Notes under the pieces: generated by a model
Database searches by the model: none
Seen by the model: the letters and a program-made list of their open reading frames with translations, nothing else
What the model was told of the DNA's origin: nothing
Program-made: the position numbers and the translations under genes
Assembly: GCF_025725685.1 (NCBI RefSeq)
Contig: NZ_CP107008.1
Coordinates: 3,968,001-4,032,000, forward strand
Source: Halomonas sp. M4R1S46
GTDB lineage: Bacteria; Pseudomonadota; Gammaproteobacteria; Pseudomonadales; Halomonadaceae
Length of the DNA stretch: 64,000 bases
Direction: 5' to 3'
Shown here: piece after piece, positions 59,816 through 64,000 of the stretch
Numbering within the stretch: position 1 is the stretch's first letter
Layout: each line of letters opens with the position of its first letter

Positions 59816-60481
59816 ATGCTCGACATCCGCCAGGTGCACAAGGCCTACGCCACGCCCCAGGGCCCGCTGCGGGTGCTGGCGGGCGTCGACCTGGCCCTGG
59901 CAGCGGGCGAGAGCCTGGCACTGATGGGCGAGTCGGGCAGCGGCAAGTCGACCCTGCTGCACCTGGCCGCGGGCCTCGACCTGCCCGATCGCGGCGAGGT
60001 GCGCCTCGACGGCCGGGCGATCTCGTCGCTGGCCGAGCCGCATCGGGCGCGGCTGCGCCGGGAGCGCCTGGGCCTGGTGTTCCAGCAGTATCATCTGGTG
60101 CCGAGCCTGAACGTGCTCGACAACCTGCGCCTCCAGGCGCGCCTGGCCGGCCGGGAGTCGCCCGACTGGACCGCGCGGCTGGTCGCGCGGCTGGGCCTCG
60201 CCGGCCGCGAGCGCCACTATCCCGAACAGCTCTCCGGCGGCCAGCAGCAGCGCCTGGCCATCGGCCGCGCCCTGGCGCCGCGCCCCGCCCTGCTGCTCGC
60301 CGACGAGCCCACCGGCAACCTGGACGAGACCACCGCCGGCGAGGTGCTGGCGCTGCTACTGGAACTGGTGCGCGAGGCCGGCAGCGCCCTGCTGATGGTG
60401 ACCCACAGCCCCCGGGTCGCCGCCCCCCTGAATCGCCGCCTGCGGCTCTCCCACGGTCGCCTCGGGGAAGCGCCGCCATGA
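59816..60481 (+). CDS. LolD/MacB-type ABC transporter ATP-binding protein
   Basis: The 221-residue ATPase has Walker A GESGSGKST, VFQQYHLVPSLNVLDNLRLQ, signature LSGGQQQRLAIGRALA and Walker B LLLADEPTGNLDE, the layout of the LolD/MacB/FtsE group. It works with the FtsX-type permease that overlaps its end by 4 bp (ATGA). With the AttH-like gene it forms an export system of the AttEFGH kind; the ATPase is AttE-like. Confidence 0.92.
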   Translation: MLDIRQVHKAYATPQGPLRVLAGVDLALAAGESLALMGESGSGKSTLLHLAAGLDLPDRGEVRLDGRAISSLAEPHRARLRRERLGLVFQQYHLVPSLNVLDNLRLQARLAGRESPDWTARLVARLGLAGRERHYPEQLSGGQQQRLAIGRALAPRPALLLADEPTGNLDETTAGEVLALLLELVREAGSALLMVTHSPRVAAPLNRRLRLSHGRLGEAPP

Positions 60482-62976
60482 GCCCGCTCGGTGTGGCCCT
60501 GGCGACCCTGCTCTCCCACTACCGGCGCCACCCCGGCCAGCTGGCCATGCTGCTGCTCGGCCTGTGGGTGGCCGGCGCCCTGTGGAGCGGCGTGCAGGCT
60601 ATCAACGCCTCGGCCCGGGACAGCTATGCCCGCGCCGAGGCGCTGTTCGATGCCGACCTCGACCGCCTGACCCCGGGCGACGGCCGGCCGCTCGAGCGGT
60701 GGGACTTCGTGACCCTGCGCCGCGCCGGCCTGCCCGTCTCGCCGATCCTGGAGGGCGAGGTGACGACGACGAGCGGGGAGCGCCTGACGCTGATCGGCAT
60801 CGACCCGCTCACCCTCCCCGGCGACAACGCCCTCGCCTCGCCGGGTGCCGGCGGCGGGCTCGAGGCCTTCCTCGCCCCGCCCTGGCGAACACGCCTGGCC
60901 CCGGAGACCCTCGCCGCCCTGGGCCTGGCCCGCCGGGCGGCCCCCGGGGCCACCCCCGCCCTGGCCGGGGGGCAGCGCCTGCCGCCGCTGGCGCCGACCC
61001 CGGCGCTGCCGCCGAATACCCTGGTGATGGACATCGCCGCCGCGGCCCGCCTGCTGGCGAGCGACGATGGCCTGTCGCGCCTGGTCGTCCCCGCCGGCGC
61101 CCTGGCCGCGGCCCCGCCGGGCTATCGCCTGGTTCGGGCCGAGCAGCGGCTGGCCCCGGGCGAGCTGACGGCGAGCTTCCACCTCAGCCTCACCGCCATG
61201 GCCCTGCTGGCGCTGATCGTCGGGCTGTTCATCGTCCAGGCCGCCCTGGGCCTGGCCCTCGAGCAGCGCCTGGGCCTGCTGCGCACCCTGCGGGCGCTGG
61301 GCGTACCGGGCCGCACCCTGGTCGGCCTGCTGGCCGTGGAACTCGTGCTGCTGGGCCTCGCCGGGGCGCTGGCCGGCATCGCCAGCGGGGTCGGCCTGGC
61401 CAGTGCCCTGCTGCCCGACGTGGCCGCCACCCTGTCGAGCCTGTATGGCGCCGAGGTCGGCCGCACCCTGCGCTTGCCCTGGCACTACTGGCTGGGCGGG
61501 CTCGGCGTCGTCCTGGGCGGGCTCCTGCTCGCCGGCAGCGGCGTGCTGTGGCGCGCCGCCCGCCTGCCGGTGCTGGGGCTCGGCCAGGCCCAGGCCTGGC
61601 GGGCGGGCTTCCAGCGCCAGCTGCGGCGGCAGGCGCTGGCCGGGGCCGCCAGCGCCCTGGCCGCCCTGGGCCTGTGGGCCTGGCTGGCCGCGCGGCCGCC
61701 CGGCGAGGGGCTGCTCGCCGCCTTCGGCCTGGTGGCGGCGCTGCTGCTGGCCGGCGCCCTCTGGCTGCCGCCGCTGCTGGCCGCCGGTCTCGCCGGGCTG
61801 GGCCGGCGGATGCATCGCCGGCCGCTGGTCCAGTGGGCGCTGGCCGACCTGCAGCTGCAGCTGCCACGCCTGGCCCTGGCCATGATGGCCCTGTTGATCG
61901 CGCTGTCCGCCAACCTGGGGGTCGGCAGCATGGTCGGCGGCTTTCGCCTGACCTTCCTCGACTGGCTCGACCAGCGCCTGGTCGCCGACCTCTACCTGCG
62001 CCCCCCGCCGGCACGCTTCGACGAGATCGATGCCTGGCTGGCCGCACGCCCCGAGGTGGCCGAACGCCTGGCCACCGCCGGCGGCGAGACGACCCTGCTG
62101 ACGATCGGCGACGCCGAGACGCCCCGCCAGCCGGTCGCGCTGTTCGGCATCACCCCCGGCGACGCCGTGCGGCCCGGCTGGCCCCTCAAGGCCACCCTGG
62201 CCGGGCGGGAGGCGGCCTGGCGGGCGCTGGCCGGGGGCGCGGCCTTCGTCAACGAGCAGCTGGCCATCGCCCGGGGCATCGCCCCCGGGGATCGCCTCAC
62301 CCTGGCCGCACCGGGCGGGGTCGAGCGGCTCCGCGTGGTCGCCGTCTATCCGGACTACGGCAACCCCCGGGGCGAGGTGCTGCTCGCCACGCCCCAGCTG
62401 CGACGCCGCTTCCAGGCCCCGGCGGGGGCCCTGGGCATCGTGCTGGCCGACGGCGAGGCGGCCACGCCCCTGGCCGCCGCCCTGCGCAGCCGCTTCGCTC
62501 TCGACGCGACGGCGCTGCGCGACCAGCGCCAGGTCAAGCGGCTCGCCACCGGCATCTTCGAGCGCACCTTCGCCATCACCCGGGCCCTGAACGCCCTGAC
62601 CCTGGCCGTGGCGGCCCTGGCGCTGCTGGCGACCCTGCTGGCCCAGGCCCGGGAGCGGCGCATGCGGCTGGCCCCGCTGTGGGCGCTGGGCGTGCCCCGC
62701 GGCCGGCTGGTGCGGGTGCAGCTCGCCCAGCTGGGGGCGGCGGCCCTGGCCACGGGGCTGCTCGCCCTGCCGCTGGGCCTGGCCGTCAGTGCCTGCCTGG
62801 TCGACACCATCAACGTGGCCGCCTTCGGCTGGCGACTCCCGCTGCACGTCTTCCCCGGCGAGATGCTGCTGACCCTGGCGACCGCCCTGGGGGCCGCCCT
62901 GCTGGCGGCGGCCCTGCCGTCGCTGGCGCTGTGGCGCACGTCGCCCCGGGCGCTGCTCGCCGAGGAGGCACCATGA
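60478..62976 (+). CDS. FtsX-type ABC transporter permease, long single-chain form
   Basis: The 832-residue protein has two FtsX blocks. One membrane segment near the start (LAMLLLGLWVAGALWSG) is followed by a large periplasmic part and a first block (ALLALIVGLFIVQAALGLAL). A second block lies at the C-terminus (LTLAVAALALLATLLAQARE, then LATGLLALPLGLAVSACLVD). In AttEFGH-type systems the permease is often split into AttF and AttG, so this seems a fused form. It probably moves or extracts a lipoprotein or lipid at the inner membrane; the substrate is unknown. Confidence 0.88.
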   Translation: MSPLGVALATLLSHYRRHPGQLAMLLLGLWVAGALWSGVQAINASARDSYARAEALFDADLDRLTPGDGRPLERWDFVTLRRAGLPVSPILEGEVTTTSGERLTLIGIDPLTLPGDNALASPGAGGGLEAFLAPPWRTRLAPETLAALGLARRAAPGATPALAGGQRLPPLAPTPALPPNTLVMDIAAAARLLASDDGLSRLVVPAGALAAAPPGYRLVRAEQRLAPGELTASFHLSLTAMALLALIVGLFIVQAALGLALEQRLGLLRTLRALGVPGRTLVGLLAVELVLLGLAGALAGIASGVGLASALLPDVAATLSSLYGAEVGRTLRLPWHYWLGGLGVVLGGLLLAGSGVLWRAARLPVLGLGQAQAWRAGFQRQLRRQALAGAASALAALGLWAWLAARPPGEGLLAAFGLVAALLLAGALWLPPLLAAGLAGLGRRMHRRPLVQWALADLQLQLPRLALAMMALLIALSANLGVGSMVGGFRLTFLDWLDQRLVADLYLRPPPARFDEIDAWLAARPEVAERLATAGGETTLLTIGDAETPRQPVALFGITPGDAVRPGWPLKATLAGREAAWRALAGGAAFVNEQLAIARGIAPGDRLTLAAPGGVERLRVVAVYPDYGNPRGEVLLATPQLRRRFQAPAGALGIVLADGEAATPLAAALRSRFALDATALRDQRQVKRLATGIFERTFAITRALNALTLAVAALALLATLLAQARERRMRLAPLWALGVPRGRLVRVQLAQLGAAALATGLLALPLGLAVSACLVDTINVAAFGWRLPLHVFPGEMLLTLATALGAALLAAALPSLALWRTSPRALLAEEAP

Positions 62977-64000
62977 GGGGGCGGAGGCGACTGGTGACGG
63001 GGCTGCTGGCGATAGGGCTGGTGGTGACAGGGCTGCTGATCGGCTGCGAGCGGGACTCCGCCGGGGAGCCCCGCGCCGGCTTCGCCGGGCTGGGCGCCGA
63101 CGCCGGCGGCTTCACCCCGGTCGCCCCCGAGGCGAGCCTGCGCTTCCCCGAGGATCACGGCCCCCACCCCGGCACCCGTCTCGAGTGGTGGTACCTCACC
63201 GCCAACCTGCGGGATGCCGAGGGGACGCCCCTCGGCATCCAGTGGACCCTGTTCCGCCGGGCCCTGCGCCCGCCGAGCGCGCCCGCCGCCGGGGCCTGGG
63301 CCGCCGACCAGCTGTGGATGGCCCATGTGGCGGTCTCCCGCGGCGCCGACCACCGGGTCGCCGAGCGCTTCGCCCGGGGCGCCGGCCAGGGGGGCGACGC
63401 CGAGGCGCGCCAGGCCGGGGTCACCGCCGCCCCCTTCCGCGCCTGGCTCGACGACTGGCGCCTGGAGAGCCGGGTCGCGGCGGGAGCGGGCGATGCCCTG
63501 GACCGCCTCGTGGTGAGCGCCGAGGCCGGCCAGGGGGAGGCCGCCTTCGGCTACCGGCTGTCCCTCGACGCCGAGGGCCCCCTGGTACGCCATGGCAAGC
63601 CGGCGTTCGGCGAGGGGAGCGCCGAGGCCACGGGACCGATCTACTTGAGCCAGCCCTTCTACCGGGTGACGGGTACGGTCACCCTGGGGGACGAGCGGCT
63701 GACGGTCAGCGGCCGCGCCTGGCTCGACCGGGAGTGGGGCAACCGGCTGATGGCCCCCTGGCACCGCGGCTGGGACTGGTTCTCGCTGCACCTGGCGAGC
63801 GGCCACAAGCTGATGGTCTACCAGCTGCGCGGCGAGGCGGCCTCGGACACGACCCTCTTCGGCACCTGGATCGCCGCGGACGGCGAGACCCGGGCGCTGG
63901 ACGGCGAGGCCCTGACGCTGGTGCCGCTGGCCACCCGGAGCGTCGCCGGCCGCGAGCTGCCCCTCCGCTGGCGGCTGACCCTGCCGGCGCAGGGACTCGA
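62973..64000 (+). CDS. AttH/CrtC-like lipocalin-fold lipoprotein (3' end outside window)
   Basis: The start ATG at 62973 overlaps the permease stop by 4 bp. A lipoprotein signal ends VVTGLLIGC. The mature part shows the AttH-type repeats: THP-like RLEWWYLTANLRDAEGTPLG, WTLFRRAL, GRAWLDREWGNRLMAPWHRG and WDWFSLHLASGHKLMVYQLR, all hallmarks of the carotenoid 1,2-hydratase/AttH family. The frame is still open at the window end after 342 codons. The family's role is not settled; some members bind or hydrate lipids. Confidence 0.88.
   Translation, partial: MRGRRRLVTGLLAIGLVVTGLLIGCERDSAGEPRAGFAGLGADAGGFTPVAPEASLRFPEDHGPHPGTRLEWWYLTANLRDAEGTPLGIQWTLFRRALRPPSAPAAGAWAADQLWMAHVAVSRGADHRVAERFARGAGQGGDAEARQAGVTAAPFRAWLDDWRLESRVAAGAGDALDRLVVSAEAGQGEAAFGYRLSLDAEGPLVRHGKPAFGEGSAEATGPIYLSQPFYRVTGTVTLGDERLTVSGRAWLDREWGNRLMAPWHRGWDWFSLHLASGHKLMVYQLRGEAASDTTLFGTWIAADGETRALDGEALTLVPLATRSVAGRELPLRWRLTLPAQGL

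Noticed and set aside
59764..60477. Extension of the permease gene through the ATPase region
   Set aside because: The frame is open only as a shadow of the ATPase gene; the ATGA overlap at 60478 marks the true start.

Overview
The window is about 70% GC, with strong GC3 bias and dense, often overlapping operons. The set of housekeeping genes (glnA-ntrB-ntrC, typA, dgt, a YciH/SUI1 protein, znuCBA) and the protein sequences suggest a halophilic gammaproteobacterium of the Halomonas type. This is an inference from composition and content; no 16S or other marker gene is present. No tRNA or rRNA was recognised.

Layout. 1-8126: a partial LuxR regulator, a YciH-like factor, a sirtuin, a NERD-domain membrane protein, a secreted T2 ribonuclease, a RimK-like ATP-grasp enzyme, a dGTPase and aminopeptidase P. 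8264-14990: a complete type I Wadjet anti-plasmid operon (jetABCD), followed directly by a Phd/ParE-type toxin-antitoxin pair (15024-15622). 15648-20748 (minus): the nitrogen regulatory block glnA, a DUF4124 protein, ntrB and ntrC, with two NtrC boxes and a sigma-54-like promoter. 21281-33974: typA, a small unknown, a sodium-dependent NSS transporter, a branched-chain-type ABC transporter (livGFHM, with livK on the opposite strand), a dienelactone hydrolase-like protein, a dicarboxylate/amino acid symporter with a structured 5' region, and a C45-type acyltransferase/peptidase. 33982-35390: a MITE-like element next to an IS5-family insertion, then a small gene with a Fur box.

36200-53229 is a type I-E CRISPR-Cas locus. 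The array has 133 repeats of 29 bp and 132 spacers, and it is read on the minus strand. Then come the leader with a cas-operon terminator, and the complete operon cas3-cas8e-cse2-cas7e-cas5e-cas6e-cas1-cas2 on the minus strand. A divergent WYL-domain regulator of the BrxR/CapW kind sits at the cas3 end and carries a one-base frameshift. The array holds a duplicated block of three spacers, a further duplicated spacer, and repeat variants that divide it into older and younger parts.

54251-64000: a DUF4349 lipoprotein, a small outer-membrane beta-barrel, a secreted unknown, a Zur-box-controlled zinc uptake operon (small His-rich membrane ORF, znuC, znuB, znuA), and a LolD/FtsX/AttH-type ABC export operon that runs off the end.

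The window therefore places two unrelated defence systems (Wadjet against plasmids, CRISPR I-E against phages and plasmids) and one toxin-antitoxin pair within 45 kb, between ordinary metabolic genes. I did not find a system that I can call wholly undescribed. The best leads are the frameshifted regulator beside cas3, the array rearrangements and crRNA-handle variants, the ribosome-binding-site hairpin before the symporter, and the small His-rich ORF that opens the zinc operon.
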